DNA of 64,000 nt, from positions 868,001-932,000 of the forward strand of contig NZ_PJON01000001.1 of the NCBI RefSeq assembly GCF_002900975.1, in the 5' to 3' direction. How positions within the stretch are numbered: position 1 is the first letter of the stretch; each line of letters opens with the position of its first letter. Positions 17,832 through 27,608 of the stretch are shown here, piece by piece. The stretch is from Tabrizicola aquatica (GTDB lineage: Bacteria; Pseudomonadota; Alphaproteobacteria; Rhodobacterales; Rhodobacteraceae). Below the pieces are notes generated by a model. That model searched no databases and was not told the origin of the DNA. It saw only the letters and a list, made by a program, of their open reading frames with translations. The translations under genes and the position numbers were made by a program.

Positions 17832-19208
17832 CTAGTCGCCGATCTTTTCCAGGATCCGGTCCAGCTTCTTGCCCTGCGCCGAGTGCGAGGGCGCGCGCTC
17901 GACCGATTTGTAATAGGCTTCGGGATCATAGGTAGGGATGCCCAGTTGCAGATGGTCCACGGTCAACAGGCCCATGGTCGCCAGCAGCTGATAGACCACG
18001 ACATAGCGCTGCGCCTCGGCTTGCAGGCGGGCGTTGCGGGCATCGAGCAGTTCCTGCTCGGCGTCCAGCACGTCCAGCGTAGTGCGCGCGCCCAGCTGTG
18101 CCTCTTCGCGCACGCCGTCGAACGCGGTCTGCGCGGCACGGATCTGGCGGTCGGATGCCTCGATCGAGGCATTGGAGACCAGAAGGCCCGCCCAGGCCAC
18201 GCCAACCGATTCCAGCACGTTGACCACCGTCTGCTGCAGTCCGGCCCGCGCCCGGTCGTCGCCCGAGATCGCCTGGCGCAGCAGCGCGGCCAGCCGGCCA
18301 CCGGCGTACAGGGTCTGGTTCATATTCAGCCCGAAGCTGACCGAATCCTGACCGTCGTTGTCCGTCTCCAGCGTGATGCCTGCGCCCAGCGTCGGCTTCA
18401 TCCCGGCGCGGGCCAGATCGACCTGCAGCCCGGCGATGGTCACCAGATGCTGCGACTGCCGGATCAGCGGATGGGTAGAACGGGCGACCGACTGCGCCTC
18501 TTCCAGGGTCCGCGGCAAAGCGGGTGCCTTGGGCAGCGGTGCAAGGTTTCCAGGATAGGCCCCGGTTGCGGCCTTGTAGGCTTCGCGCGCAACCATAAGA
18601 TCGCCCTCGGCCGCCGCCAGGGCCGACCGCGAGGCGGCAAGCCGCGCCTCGGCGATGGCGACATCGGTGCGGGTAACCTCGCCCACGTCGAACCGGTCCT
18701 GCGCGGCGCGCAGTTCCTGGGTGATGAGCCGCAGGTTCGACTGGCGCAACGCCACGACCTCTTGCGCCAGACGCACGTCGACATAGGCGCTGACGGCGGA
18801 AAGCAGGACCTCTTGCTCGACCTGAACCAGGGCCTGGCGGGTGGCAAGCACGCTTTCCCGCGCGATCGAGATCCCGAACTGGCGACGGCCAAAGTCCAGC
18901 AACAGCAGCTCGGCCGACAGCGACAACGAGGCGCTGGTGCCTTCAACGGTGGTGCGGCCGGCCGGGGTGGCGGCATCAGCCGTCCGACGCCAGCCCGCCG
19001 AAGCGGTGTACGAGATCACCGGCCGCAGCGCCGAGACGGCGACAGCCACATCCTCGTCCGCCGCGCGCAGGACGGCGCGGTTCTGGTCCAGCAGGTTGGA
19101 GTTGCGGTAGGCGGCAATCAGCGCGTCGGTCAGCGTCTCGGCCTGCAGCGTTGCGGGAAGGCCAAGCGCCGCGACCGCGACCACCATTGCACGAATCCAG
19201 GTCCGCAT
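17832..19208 (-). CDS. tolC: TolC-family outer-membrane efflux channel
   Basis: 458 residues from ATG 19208, beginning MRTWIRAMVVAVAALGLP with a signal peptide cleaved near LQA-ETL. Two homologous halves of long coiled-coil helices are visible, rich in Ala/Arg/Gln, with RFDVGEVTRTDVAIAEARL in the first and EEAQLGARTTLDVLDAEQ in the second. Both segments are TolC hallmarks. It forms the outer-membrane duct for type I secretion and RND or ABC efflux. No transporter gene is adjacent; the RND pump at 43-48 kb could use it. Confidence 0.92.
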   Translation of the reverse strand: MRTWIRAMVVAVAALGLPATLQAETLTDALIAAYRNSNLLDQNRAVLRAADEDVAVAVSALRPVISYTASAGWRRTADAATPAGRTTVEGTSASLSLSAELLLLDFGRRQFGISIARESVLATRQALVQVEQEVLLSAVSAYVDVRLAQEVVALRQSNLRLITQELRAAQDRFDVGEVTRTDVAIAEARLAASRSALAAAEGDLMVAREAYKAATGAYPGNLAPLPKAPALPRTLEEAQSVARSTHPLIRQSQHLVTIAGLQVDLARAGMKPTLGAGITLETDNDGQDSVSFGLNMNQTLYAGGRLAALLRQAISGDDRARAGLQQTVVNVLESVGVAWAGLLVSNASIEASDRQIRAAQTAFDGVREEAQLGARTTLDVLDAEQELLDARNARLQAEAQRYVVVYQLLATMGLLTVDHLQLGIPTYDPEAYYKSVERAPSHSAQGKKLDRILEKIGD

Positions 19209-19301
19209 GACTTCCGCCTTTCTTGCGAACGGCCCAGGCCGCCCGCTGTGTTGCATGATCACCGGACGGGCAGAGGCCCGCGCCGGAAGGCCGCCTTCGG
19301 C

Positions 19302-19955
19302 CTAGAGTACAAAGCCCCGCGCGCGGGTAAAGCCGTCCAGCACTGGGGCTGCCGCGTTGAACGCCGGGCGCCAGGACACCACGCCGTCGGCCATGATCCC
19401 GACCTTGGCCACGCCCAGCGGGCCGTCCATGAAGATCGCGCCAATCCGGCCGCCGTCCTTCAACTGTCCCAGGATCGCCTCGGGCACCTGCTCGACGCCG
19501 CCCTGGATGGTGATCACGTCATAGGGCGCATGGCGCGCGGCCCCCGTTTCCAGCGGCCCGGCGACCAGGATCGCATTGTCCACGCCCTGCTCGGACAACA
19601 GACGCTCGGCATCAGCGGCCATGGCATCGTCCGCTTCGACCGCGACCACCGTCTGCGCCAGCCGCGCCAGCACGGCGGCCGAGTAGCCAAGCCCGCAGCC
19701 CAGGTCCAGCACCATCTCGTCCGGCTGGATATCCAGCGCGTCCAGCAGCTTGGCCAGCGTCCGCGGCTCCAGCATCACGCGGCCGGGGATCAGGGGCAGG
19801 TTTTCGCCCATGTAGGCAGCTTCGCGGCGGTCCGAGGGAACATAGGTTTCACGCGGGACCGAGAGCATTGCGTCGATGATCGGGAATTTGGTCACGTCCG
19901 AGGGGCGGACCTGCGTATCCACCATCATCACGCGGCGGGTGGCGAATTCGCTCAT
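19302..19955 (-). CDS. Protein-L-isoaspartate O-methyltransferase family protein
   Basis: 217 residues from ATG 19955 (MSEFATRRVMMVDTQVRP). The N-terminal PCMT segment VPRETYVPSDRREAAYMGEN precedes the SAM-binding glycine motif VLDLGCGLGYSAAVLARL (about residue 80). The family methylates abnormal isoaspartyl residues for repair, although puf-linked members are not always active repair enzymes. It lies 94 bp upstream of tolC and downstream of the dxs-linked membrane gene on the same strand. Confidence 0.87.
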   Translation of the reverse strand: MSEFATRRVMMVDTQVRPSDVTKFPIIDAMLSVPRETYVPSDRREAAYMGENLPLIPGRVMLEPRTLAKLLDALDIQPDEMVLDLGCGLGYSAAVLARLAQTVVAVEADDAMAADAERLLSEQGVDNAILVAGPLETGAARHAPYDVITIQGGVEQVPEAILGQLKDGGRIGAIFMDGPLGVAKVGIMADGVVSWRPAFNAAAPVLDGFTRARGFVL

Positions 19956-20054
19956 TCTGAACTCATCGGTTTGGTTGTGTCCTTGGCCAGTCTTGCCACA
20001 GAAGCCCATGGCCCGCAACGGCATTTGCCGGGATTTCCGCGGCCTGCGTCAAGG

Positions 20055-21011
20055 CTACACGCTGGTTTCTGCACTGCGGCGGGAAAGGGCCTGCTCGCCC
20101 AGCTTGCGGAAGCGGTCGGACACCAGGCCCAGCCGGCCGCGCCATTCCGGCTGCGGGACCTGCCCCTCGATCACCTTGAAGTAGACCTGCAGCAGGCAGG
20201 CCAGCGCAAAGGGTTCGATCAGCGCGGCCTTTGCGGCCCAGGCGAAGGCCAGGGCAAAGACGATCATCCCGGCGCTGCCCTCGCCCGGCAGCAGCCAGAC
20301 CACGGCGGCGGCGGGGGCCAGCATGACCAGAAAGACCGCAGCGGACAACACCCAGGTGAACAGCGTCAGCCAGGCCGCGTTGACCAGCATGGGCCGGGCA
20401 TTCTGCGCGTAAAGGACCAGCCCGTCATGCGCCGCCTCCCAGGCATTGTCCGACCGGGTTCGGATGGCCTGGGCCAGGATCACCTCGTCCACCAGCCCGA
20501 CCGCCAGCCGCAGCCAGGCGCGCAGGACGGCGACCAGACGGCCCATGCCGGGCACAAAAGCCAGCGCCCCACCCATCAGCCCGGTGATGACGTTGATCAC
20601 CCCTTTCACCAACTGGTCCAGCGCGAAGAGGGCCGAGGCCTGGCCGAACCGGTCGGTCACGATCTGGCGCGCATAGGCGATCTGGCCCTGCCCGCCAGGA
20701 ATGGGCCTGCCGTCCAGCAATTCGACCATCACCGCAATATGGCCGGCCTTGACCAGGTACAGGACATAATCGCGCAGGAAGAAGATCACGGCGGCGGTCA
20801 GGCCAAAGCCCGCCGCCCCGCCCCAGAAGGTGCTGGTCGCCAGGAATTCGTCATCGCCGAACTGGCCGATCCCATAGCCAATGCTGGCGCCCGTGCCGGT
20901 CGTGAGGATCAGCCCGACCGCGATCCCGAAGTAGACCGCCATGCGCAAGACAAGGAACGGCGCGGTCCGTGCCATCAGCCCGAACGCCCGTGCAAGGCTG
21001 AACTCCCACAT
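20055..21011 (-). CDS. Polytopic membrane protein downstream of dxs
   Basis: 318 residues from ATG 21011 (MWEFSLARAFGLMARTAPFL). About six hydrophobic segments: near residues 18-42, 60-80, 130-165, 205-240 and 245-275. A tail of charged residues ends the protein. It resembles uncharacterised membrane proteins next to puf-linked dxs in Rhodobacter; I cannot assign a function. It starts 63 bp after the dxs stop, probably in the same transcript. Confidence 0.78.
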   Translation of the reverse strand: MWEFSLARAFGLMARTAPFLVLRMAVYFGIAVGLILTTGTGASIGYGIGQFGDDEFLATSTFWGGAAGFGLTAAVIFFLRDYVLYLVKAGHIAVMVELLDGRPIPGGQGQIAYARQIVTDRFGQASALFALDQLVKGVINVITGLMGGALAFVPGMGRLVAVLRAWLRLAVGLVDEVILAQAIRTRSDNAWEAAHDGLVLYAQNARPMLVNAAWLTLFTWVLSAAVFLVMLAPAAAVVWLLPGEGSAGMIVFALAFAWAAKAALIEPFALACLLQVYFKVIEGQVPQPEWRGRLGLVSDRFRKLGEQALSRRSAETSV

Positions 21012-21074
21012 CCGGCAACTCCCACCCGATTCCGCTGGAAAAGGGTGACCTTGCGGCAGGCGAAAAATCAAGCG

Positions 21075-23009
21075 TCAGTTAAGCCGGGGCCGTCGCAGAG
21101 GGACCACGCCCTGCCCCAGCACCTGGTGCAGTTCCCGCAACTGGGCCGCGATCTGGTTGGCGGTCAGGCCGGCCTCTTCGTACATCTCGCGCGGGCTGGC
21201 CTGGTCGATGAAGCGGTCGGGCAGCGCCAGGGTGCGGATGCGGCGGCCGCGATCCAGGCCTCCGGTCCGGGCCAGATGCTCCAGCACCTGGGCGCCGAAC
21301 CCACCGGACGCGCCTTGTTCCAGCGTCACCAGCGCGCCATGGTTGGCCAGAAGCCGGTCGATCAGCGCGCTATCCAGCGGCTTGGCAAAACGGGCGTCGG
21401 CGACGGTGACCTCGATCCCCTCACCCGCCAGCAGGTCGGCGGCGGCCAGAGCCTCGGCCAAGTGCGCGCCGAAGGACAAAAGCGCGACGCGGTCACCTTC
21501 CCGCACGATGCGGCCACGGCCAATCTCAAGCACCTCGCCACGGGCGGGCAGTTCAACGCCCACCCCCTCGCCGCGCGGATAGCGGAAGGCGATGGGACCC
21601 TGGTCATGCGCGGCCGCGGTGGCCAGCATGTGGACAAGTTCCGCCTCGTCGCCCGCGGCCATCACGGTCATGTGCGGCAGGGCGGCAAGGAAACCGATGT
21701 CGAAGGCCCCGGCATGCGTCGCGCCGTCCTGGCCCACCAGGCCCGCCCGGTCGATGGCAAAGCGCACCGGCAGGTTCTGCAGGGCCACGTCATGCACGAT
21801 CTGGTCATAGCCGCGCTGCAGGAAGCTGGAGTAGATCGCGCAGAACGGCCGCATCCCGCTGGCGGCAAGCCCGGCGGCGAAGGTGACGCCGTGCTGCTCG
21901 GCGATGCCCACGTCAAAGACCCGGGCGGGAAAGCGTTTCTGCATGATGTCCAGGCCGGTGCCCCCCGGCATGGCGGCGGTGATTGCCACGATCTTGGGGT
22001 CACGAGACGCCATCTCGGTCAGCTTTTCGCCAAAGACCTGGGTATAGCTGGGCGCGTTGGACTTGGACTTGACCTGCGCCCCGGTGGCGACGTCGAACTT
22101 GGCCACGCCGTGGTACTTGTCGTCCGCGCCCTCGGCCGGGGCATAGCCCTTGCCCTTGACCGTGACGCAATGGATCAGGACCGGCCCGGTTGCCCGCGCC
22201 TTGACGGCGCGCAGCGTGGCCAGAAGCTGGGGCATGTCGTGGCCGTCGATCGGGCCGATGTAGTCAAAGCCGAACTCCTCGAACAGCGTCCCGCCACCCG
22301 GCAGGCCGGTGACCAACGACCGCGCCCGACGCGCGCCGTCGCGGACCGGGCCGGGAAGGGCTGCCTCCAACCCCTCGGCGGCGGCCTTCAGCATGGCGAA
22401 GGGGCCCTTCTCGGCGATGGCGTTCAGATAGGTGGACATGGCACCAACCGGGGGCGCGATGGACATGTCGTTGTCGTTGAGGATGACGAACAGGCGTTCC
22501 TTGAGGTGGCCGGCGTGGTTCAGCGCCTCATAGGCCATGCCGGCGGTGATCGCCCCGTCGCCGATCACGGCCACGCAGTCGCCCACCGGCATCCCCATCT
22601 TGCGCCCCATGGTAAAGCCAAGCGCGGCCGAGATCGAGGTCGAGCTATGCGCCGCGCCAAAGGGGTCGTATTCGGATTCGGACCGCTTGGTGAAGCCCGA
22701 AAGCCCCCCCTTTTGCCGCAGGGTGCCCATTCGGTCGCGGCGGCCGGTCAGGATCTTGTGCGGATAGCACTGGTGGCCCACGTCCCAGATCAGCTTGTCC
22801 ATCGGCGTGTTGAACACCGCATGCAGCGCCACGGTCAGTTCGACAACCCCAAGCGAGGAGCCAAGATGCCCGCCCGTGCGGCTGACGCTCTCGACCGTGT
22901 CCTGGCGCAACTCATGCGCCAGAAGGCCAAGCTCGGCATCGGTCAGGCTTTTCAGGTCGGCAGGCCCGGCCACGCGATCCAGCGTTGGGGTTCGGCTTTC
23001 GGTGTCCAT
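21075..23009 (-). CDS. dxs: 1-deoxy-D-xylulose-5-phosphate synthase
   Basis: A 644-residue thiamine-diphosphate enzyme that condenses pyruvate and glyceraldehyde-3-phosphate to DXP, the entry to non-mevalonate isoprenoid synthesis. Visible features are [17 protein letters not shown], the ThDP motif [18 protein letters not shown], the glutamate-containing [14 protein letters not shown] and [13 protein letters not shown] in the transketolase C-half. AGGAGG lies 6 nt before ATG 23009. It directly follows the puf terminator. Placement next to puf and crt genes fits supply of precursors for carotenoid and bacteriochlorophyll side chains. Confidence 0.97.
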   Translation of the reverse strand: MDTESRTPTLDRVAGPADLKSLTDAELGLLAHELRQDTVESVSRTGGHLGSSLGVVELTVALHAVFNTPMDKLIWDVGHQCYPHKILTGRRDRMGTLRQKGGLSGFTKRSESEYDPFGAAHSSTSISAALGFTMGRKMGMPVGDCVAVIGDGAITAGMAYEALNHAGHLKERLFVILNDNDMSIAPPVGAMSTYLNAIAEKGPFAMLKAAAEGLEAALPGPVRDGARRARSLVTGLPGGGTLFEEFGFDYIGPIDGHDMPQLLATLRAVKARATGPVLIHCVTVKGKGYAPAEGADDKYHGVAKFDVATGAQVKSKSNAPSYTQVFGEKLTEMASRDPKIVAITAAMPGGTGLDIMQKRFPARVFDVGIAEQHGVTFAAGLAASGMRPFCAIYSSFLQRGYDQIVHDVALQNLPVRFAIDRAGLVGQDGATHAGAFDIGFLAALPHMTVMAAGDEAELVHMLATAAAHDQGPIAFRYPRGEGVGVELPARGEVLEIGRGRIVREGDRVALLSFGAHLAEALAAADLLAGEGIEVTVADARFAKPLDSALIDRLLANHGALVTLEQGASGGFGAQVLEHLARTGGLDRGRRIRTLALPDRFIDQASPREMYEEAGLTANQIAAQLRELHQVLGQGVVPLRRPRLN

Positions 23010-23024
23010 CAGCGCCTCCTAACG

Positions 23025-23058
23025 AAAAAAGTGCCGTGTGGTAGGTCCCACACGGCAC
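23025..23058 (-). terminator. puf operon terminator
   Basis: On the minus strand an 11-bp perfect stem, GTGCCGTGTGG / CCACACGGCAC, with a 6-nt loop is followed at once by six Ts (23025-23030). It lies about 110 bp after the pufX stop and only 15 bp before the dxs start. Most puf transcripts should stop here, so dxs is expressed by read-through or from its own promoter. Confidence 0.9.
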
Positions 23059-23170
23059 CAGGTCCCTGTCGCCAACAGGAAGGGAACCGGGCTGTGGTTG
23101 CGCCCCGGATCCGGGCTGGCATTCGCCCGGATGGCAGTGCAGGGGGCGATCATCGCCGCCCCCCGAAGTC

Positions 23171-23404
23171 TTAAGCCGTCGCCGGAAGCTCGACCACCAG
23201 GGCACTTGTGTCCCAGGTGTTCGGGTCGGGCGTCTCGCGGCTTTCGGCAGGCAGCCAGGTCCCGATGACCCAGATCGCCGTCAGCACCAGGCCGAAGCCC
23301 ACCACCACCAGCGCAGCCCACCCCGCCCCGCGCAGCATCTGCCCGGAGATCCAGGCGGTCAGCTGGCCGCGGCGCGACAGCGAGAAGTAGTTGTCGTCAG
23401 ACAT
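23171..23404 (-). CDS. pufX: PufX, intrinsic membrane protein of the RC-LH1 core
   Basis: 77 residues with one membrane helix. The core QMLRGAGWAALVVVGFGLVL carries the conserved GAGWA and small-residue spacing of PufX. PufX opens the LH1 ring for quinone exchange and organises RC-LH1 dimers in Rhodobacter. It lies last in puf, 10 bp after pufM. Its presence marks the lineage. The C-terminal tail, rich in Pro, Thr and Glu, is variable in this family. Confidence 0.93.
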   Translation of the reverse strand: MSDDNYFSLSRRGQLTAWISGQMLRGAGWAALVVVGFGLVLTAIWVIGTWLPAESRETPDPNTWDTSALVVELPATA

Positions 23405-23414
23405 GTCTCTCTCC

Positions 23415-24338
23415 TCAATTCAGCGGCGCGTAGCCGTGTTCCTGGGCCCAGACGTACCAGTTGTCCACGACCGTGCCCGTCAGCAGGATCCCGATGCCGC
23501 CCGTCAGGGTGACAAGGATCGCGAACCACCAGGCCCAACGGTGGATGCCTTCCATCGTGGCGTTGAAGCCCATGGTCCAGCGCCAGAACAAGGCGGCGCG
23601 TTCCGAGGCGGTGCCACGGTCGGCGATCTGTTCCAGTTCCCGGTCGCCGCCAAAGCGGCTGACGGCCAGGATCGTCGCCCCGTGCATCGCGAACAGCAGG
23701 GCCGACCCGTAAAGGAAGACGATGCTCAGCGCGTGGAACGGATTGTAGAACAGGTTGCCGTAGGTAAGGCTGAAGTTGTTCGTCCAGTCGAGGTGGCTGA
23801 AGATGCCGTAGGGCACGGCTTCCGACCAGGATCCCATCAGGATCGGCCGGATCAGGCCCAGCACCAGGAAGAGCCAGATCGCCGAGGCGAAGGCCCAGCA
23901 CACATGCTTGCCCATCCCCAGCGCCTGGGCCCGCAGATAGCTGCGCACCCACCAGGCCAGCACGCTGACCAACAGGAAAAACGAGGCGATCAGGAAGTAG
24001 CCGCCTTCCGCCATCGGCGGGAAGCGCAGGCCATAGGACGCATCCGGCGGATCCAGCGAGAACCAGAAGAGGTCGCGCAGGAACACGGCCGGGTTGTAGC
24101 CCGCCTGATCCCAGTACCACGCGCCCACCATGGTGAACCAGACGATCCCTGCAAAGAGCGAGATCACCCCCATGGTGCCCAGATAGACCGGGCCAAGCTG
24201 GGCGTTGCCGAACCAGCCTGCCAGGGTCGAGAAAGTCGCCCAGCGGGTCCGGTTGGCCAGGTCCACGCCCTCGACCATCCCCGATTCCGGGGCGCCGCGA
24301 ACCTGCACCTGGTTGAAGATGTTCTGATACTCAGCCAT
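23415..24338 (-). CDS. pufM: Photosynthetic reaction centre M subunit
   Basis: 307 residues, five membrane helices. Conserved pigment and iron ligands are visible: [20 protein letters not shown] (special-pair side), [20 protein letters not shown] (non-haem iron) and [12 protein letters not shown]. The length equals other PufM proteins without a cytochrome subunit. It overlaps pufL by 8 bp (24331-24338) and has GGAGG just before its ATG. With PufL and PuhA it forms the type-II reaction centre. Confidence 0.98.
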   Translation of the reverse strand: MAEYQNIFNQVQVRGAPESGMVEGVDLANRTRWATFSTLAGWFGNAQLGPVYLGTMGVISLFAGIVWFTMVGAWYWDQAGYNPAVFLRDLFWFSLDPPDASYGLRFPPMAEGGYFLIASFFLLVSVLAWWVRSYLRAQALGMGKHVCWAFASAIWLFLVLGLIRPILMGSWSEAVPYGIFSHLDWTNNFSLTYGNLFYNPFHALSIVFLYGSALLFAMHGATILAVSRFGGDRELEQIADRGTASERAALFWRWTMGFNATMEGIHRWAWWFAILVTLTGGIGILLTGTVVDNWYVWAQEHGYAPLN

Positions 24339-25179
24339 TGACGCCTCCCGGAATGTCGGCCCACCACGGCAGCTGCAGCCACCAGTCCCACCAGACGACC
24401 CACTGGTCGAACCAGATCGTGCCCGAGATCACGATGCAGACCGCGCTCCAGAACCCGGCATTCAGCGCCAGAAGCAGGCCCAGGCGGTGAATGCCCAAGG
24501 TGCCGACGGAATAGCCGATGAAGTCGCGGAAGAAGGTGTCCTCGTGGTCCGGCGTCCGCATTTCCTTGCCCTTTTCAGGGTTGGCCGCCGACAGGATCAG
24601 CGCGCCATGCAGGGCAAGCGCGAGCGCGTTGGTGAAGAAGAAGCTCACCGCGATCATATGCGCCGGGTTGTAGTGGAAGTTGCCGTATTGATAACCGGTG
24701 TTCGACACCCAATCGAGGTGCGTCCAGATCCCGTAGGGGAAGGCGTAACCCCAAGCCCCCATGAGAACCGGCCGGATCACGACCAGGGTCAGATAGGCGA
24801 AGATCGCGACGCCAAAGGCGAAGGGCACATGGTAGCCCATCCCCAACTTGCGACAGATCTCCACCTCGCGCAGCATCCAGCTGACGAAGGCGCAGGTCGC
24901 GCACATCGTGATCAGTTGCCACAGGCCCCCCTCCGCCAAGGGCGCGAAAGACAGCCCGTATGAGACTGCCGGTGGATCAATCGAGATCAGCCAGGGGTTC
25001 CACACCCCTTCCAGGGCGGTCCCGTAGAAGATCAGGATCGTGCCAAGGGCGGCAAAGAATACGGTCGTGACGCCGAAGAACCCGACGTAGAAGGGACCTA
25101 CCCAGAAGTCGAACAGGTTCCCGCCGACCAGCGTGCCGCCAGGCACGCGGTATTTTCGTTCGAAGCTGAGCACTGCCAT
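24331..25179 (-). CDS. pufL: Photosynthetic reaction centre L subunit
   Basis: 282 residues from ATG 25179 ([20 protein letters not shown]), the standard length. Ligand regions are [38 protein letters not shown] and [26 protein letters not shown] precedes the ATG. It is separated from pufA by a 125-bp spacer containing a strong RNA hairpin. It binds the special pair and the QB quinone together with PufM. Confidence 0.98.
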   Translation of the reverse strand: MAVLSFERKYRVPGGTLVGGNLFDFWVGPFYVGFFGVTTVFFAALGTILIFYGTALEGVWNPWLISIDPPAVSYGLSFAPLAEGGLWQLITMCATCAFVSWMLREVEICRKLGMGYHVPFAFGVAIFAYLTLVVIRPVLMGAWGYAFPYGIWTHLDWVSNTGYQYGNFHYNPAHMIAVSFFFTNALALALHGALILSAANPEKGKEMRTPDHEDTFFRDFIGYSVGTLGIHRLGLLLALNAGFWSAVCIVISGTIWFDQWVVWWDWWLQLPWWADIPGGVNG

Positions 25180-25256
25180 GCTTCTCTCTCCGCTATGTCC
25201 AGGGTGCGCATCGGGCGCGGGACACGGGTCCCCGGAATGTGACGTTCCCTCGTTTT

Positions 25257-25291
25257 GTTGCGGGCGGCGACGGTTGACCGCCGCCCGCAAC
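25257..25291 (-). promoter_or_regulatory. pufA-pufL intercistronic mRNA hairpin
   Basis: A perfect 13-bp GC-rich stem (25257-25269 with 25279-25291) and 9-nt loop lies 13 bp after the pufA stop. It has no U-tract on the transcribed strand, so it is a stabiliser or processing element rather than a terminator. In R. capsulatus, hairpins at this position protect the pufBA segment from decay and give more LH1 than reaction centre. The same role is inferred here. Confidence 0.85.
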
Positions 25292-25304
25292 TGGGGCCGC
25301 GGCC

Positions 25305-25493
25305 TTACTCGGTGGCCGGTGCGACACCCTGCGCGGCAAGCGCGCGGGCCCCGGCTTCTTCAAGCCAGTTGTAGCCCGGGGTGCTGAGCAGCACGAGGTG
25401 GATCATCGCCGCGAGCAGGAACAGGAACACGCCCTGCGCGACGAAGACACGACGGGGATCGAAGATCAGCCAGATCTTGTAAAACTTGGACAT
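25305..25493 (-). CDS. pufA: Light-harvesting 1 alpha polypeptide
   Basis: 62 residues, single membrane helix. The N-terminus is [20 protein letters not shown], and the bacteriochlorophyll-ligand histidine is in [17 protein letters not shown]. This is typical LH1 alpha. It begins 12 bp after pufB with GAGGAGA before the ATG. It pairs with PufB in the LH1 ring around the reaction centre. Confidence 0.97.
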   Translation of the reverse strand: MSKFYKIWLIFDPRRVFVAQGVFLFLLAAMIHLVLLSTPGYNWLEEAGARALAAQGVAPATE

Positions 25494-25505
25494 TTTCTTC
25501 TCTCC

Positions 25506-25655
25506 TCAGAACCAAGGGCGCCAGATGAACACCAGGATATGAGCGACCACGGCAATGCCCGTGAAGAGCAAAAGCCCGCTCATATAGACGGAGTGCAGCT
25601 CTTGCGCCTGCTCGTCGGTAAGACCTGTGAAGCTCAGGTCGGTTCTATCAGCCAT
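25506..25655 (-). CDS. pufB: Light-harvesting 1 beta polypeptide
   Basis: 49 residues from ATG 25655 ([20 protein letters not shown]); the frame extends upstream but GGAGG at 6-7 nt fixes this start. The single helix carries the ligand histidine in [15 protein letters not shown], the canonical LH1 beta C-terminus. The 242 bp between pufQ and pufB contain no gene that I can support. Confidence 0.97.
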   Translation of the reverse strand: MADRTDLSFTGLTDEQAQELHSVYMSGLLLFTGIAVVAHILVFIWRPWF

Positions 25656-25897
25656 AGTATCCTCCGAAGGGGTTGACTGAGCCGCATACCCTGCGGCCGG
25701 GTTCACGGTTTGGCTGCATGCCTCCCCGAGTTTCTCCGCCCCCCCCATCGCCGGACGGCAGGGGGAACGGCGAATGCTGTGTCCGATGGCGCGGGCGCTC
25801 GCCCATCAGAGATATCGAGCCGCCAGGATTTTCCGGTCCCGGCGAAAGCTGCCTGGCCCACGGGGTTCCGCGGGAAAGGCAATGGGTGTTCCGGGCC

Positions 25898-26131
25898 TTA
25901 CGGCCGGAAGATCGCCGGGGTGATGGCCCCGGCTTCGCGCCAGGCGCGGGCCAGAGGCCCATGCACCGGCAAATGGCGGTCGCGCACCAGGCCAAAGGCC
26001 CAGGCAACGGTCGCAAAGGGGATCGCGACCAGGAAGATCAGCGCGAAATAGACGTAGAACTCGACCTTCGGGGTGCGGTGGGCGTGGCTTGCGCCCTGCC
26101 CCATCCCATGGCCTGCGGTATGGTCACTCAT
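25898..26131 (-). CDS. pufQ: PufQ, bacteriochlorophyll synthesis accessory protein
   Basis: 77 residues from ATG 26131, with GGGAGG 5 nt upstream. A polar, His-rich N-terminus precedes one membrane helix ([20 protein letters not shown]) and a basic tail ending [15 protein letters not shown], the pattern of Rhodobacter PufQ. PufQ raises flux into bacteriochlorophyll synthesis, possibly as a pigment-intermediate carrier. Its start overlaps the bchZ stop by 8 bp, linking bch and puf transcription into a superoperon. Confidence 0.92.
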   Translation of the reverse strand: MSDHTAGHGMGQGASHAHRTPKVEFYVYFALIFLVAIPFATVAWAFGLVRDRHLPVHGPLARAWREAGAITPAIFRP

Positions 26132-27608
26132 GCGTGCCTCCCTTGATGTTCGCCGTGGGGCTGCGCCCGTCGCGCAGTCCGGCCACGTATTCCAGCACAA
26201 CCCGCTCGGCCCCATGGTCGAGCGCGGCTTTCTCGGCCGCATCGCGCAGGGTGCGCGCAGCGGAAATCCTTGTCAGAACCGGGTGTTCGCTGACGATCCG
26301 GTCCAGTTCGGCCTGTGCATCCACGTCCCAGGGGAAATCGCGGCGCAGCGTCGTGGGGGTGGCGGCGGCGCTGTCCATCTCTGACCCCAGGGGCAGGATG
26401 TGGAAAAGCGCATCGAACAGGCCATTGCAGACCTCTTGCAGCAGGTAGACCGCCCCGGCATAGCCCATGAAGGGCGTGCCCGTGGCCCGGCGGATCGCAG
26501 CGCCAGGGAAACCGGCGGGGATGAACACGGGCTGCGGCCCATGGCCGGCCTTCAGCTCGGCCATGTACATCTTTTCGTTGATCGACCCCATGACGATCAG
26601 CGGGCGATGCTGTTTCAGGCTGGCGCGGACGCCTTCGTTGTTCGTCTTTTGCCCGGCCAGACGCGGCACGGCAAAGGCGCAAGGCAGGCCAAGGTCGCCT
26701 TCCAGATAGTTCCGGATGCCGCGGGTATAGGTCTCGTTCGACACGACCGCGAAACTGGCCGTGGCAAAGAAATCCTGCGTGACCGACCGCCAAAGATCCC
26801 AAAGGGGCTTCAGCGTCGAATGCTTTTCCCGGGTGATGAAGGGCTCTGGGTCCAGGCCCAGCATCTCGCCCAGGGTCCGCAGGAAGAGGGTCGTCGATTC
26901 CAGCCCGATCGGGGCTTGCAGATAGGGCTTGCCCAGGCATTCGGCCAAACCGCGGCCGAATTCGCGGTACATCACGATATTCGCGTCAGCGTTCACCAGG
27001 TTCCGCATCTCGGCCAGGTGCGCGCCAAGCGGCATCACCATGTTGACCTCGGCCCCGATCCCTTCGACCAGGCGGCGGATCTCGTGCAGGTCCGACGCCA
27101 TGTTGAAGGTGCCGTACATCGGCCCCAGGATATTGACGCGCGGCTTCGCGCCGTCAGGACGTGCCGTCTCGGGCGGCATCCGGCCCTTGGTCATCCCGAA
27201 CTCGGTGAAGATCCAGGTCATCGCGCGATCGGCGCATTGCCACTGGTCCTCGTCGATGGTGCGCGGCAGGAAACGCTGGATGTTGGTCCCGGCCGGGGTC
27301 ACGCCCCCGCCGATCATCTCGGCAATCGACCCGGTGACCACCACCGCCGGCAGCGCCGGATCAAGCGTCTTCCAGGCCCGCGCCATCGAGGTCTCGGTGC
27401 CCGAGGACATCTCGTCCTCGCCCAGGCCGGTGACGACAATCGGCAACTCATGCGGCGGCAGCGCATCGGTGTAATGCAGCACCGATGTCACAGGCAGGTT
27501 CTCACACCCGACCGGGCCGTCGATGACGACCTGCAGGCCCTTGACCGCACAGAAGGCATAGATCGCCCCCCAGTAGCCGCCCGCCCGATCATGATCCTGC
27601 ACCAGCAT
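26124..27608 (-). CDS. bchZ: Chlorophyllide a reductase subunit Z
   Basis: 494 residues, nitrogenase-MoFe-like. [19 protein letters not shown] contains a cluster-ligand cysteine. [33 protein letters not shown] and [19 protein letters not shown] are BchZ-specific. With BchY it forms the catalytic component that reduces the C7-C8 bond of the chlorin B ring. Its ATG overlaps the bchY TGA by one base (TGATG). Confidence 0.97.
   Translation of the reverse strand: MLVQDHDRAGGYWGAIYAFCAVKGLQVVIDGPVGCENLPVTSVLHYTDALPPHELPIVVTGLGEDEMSSGTETSMARAWKTLDPALPAVVVTGSIAEMIGGGVTPAGTNIQRFLPRTIDEDQWQCADRAMTWIFTEFGMTKGRMPPETARPDGAKPRVNILGPMYGTFNMASDLHEIRRLVEGIGAEVNMVMPLGAHLAEMRNLVNADANIVMYREFGRGLAECLGKPYLQAPIGLESTTLFLRTLGEMLGLDPEPFITREKHSTLKPLWDLWRSVTQDFFATASFAVVSNETYTRGIRNYLEGDLGLPCAFAVPRLAGQKTNNEGVRASLKQHRPLIVMGSINEKMYMAELKAGHGPQPVFIPAGFPGAAIRRATGTPFMGYAGAVYLLQEVCNGLFDALFHILPLGSEMDSAAATPTTLRRDFPWDVDAQAELDRIVSEHPVLTRISAARTLRDAAEKAALDHGAERVVLEYVAGLRDGRSPTANIKGGTHE

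Noticed and set aside
17883-23174. A 1763-codon open frame on the plus strand
   Set aside because: It runs antisense to tolC, the pcm-like gene, the membrane gene and dxs, all of which have clear motifs. It is low in hydrophobic order and rich in Gly/Gln/Arg, typical of an antisense frame in GC-rich DNA.
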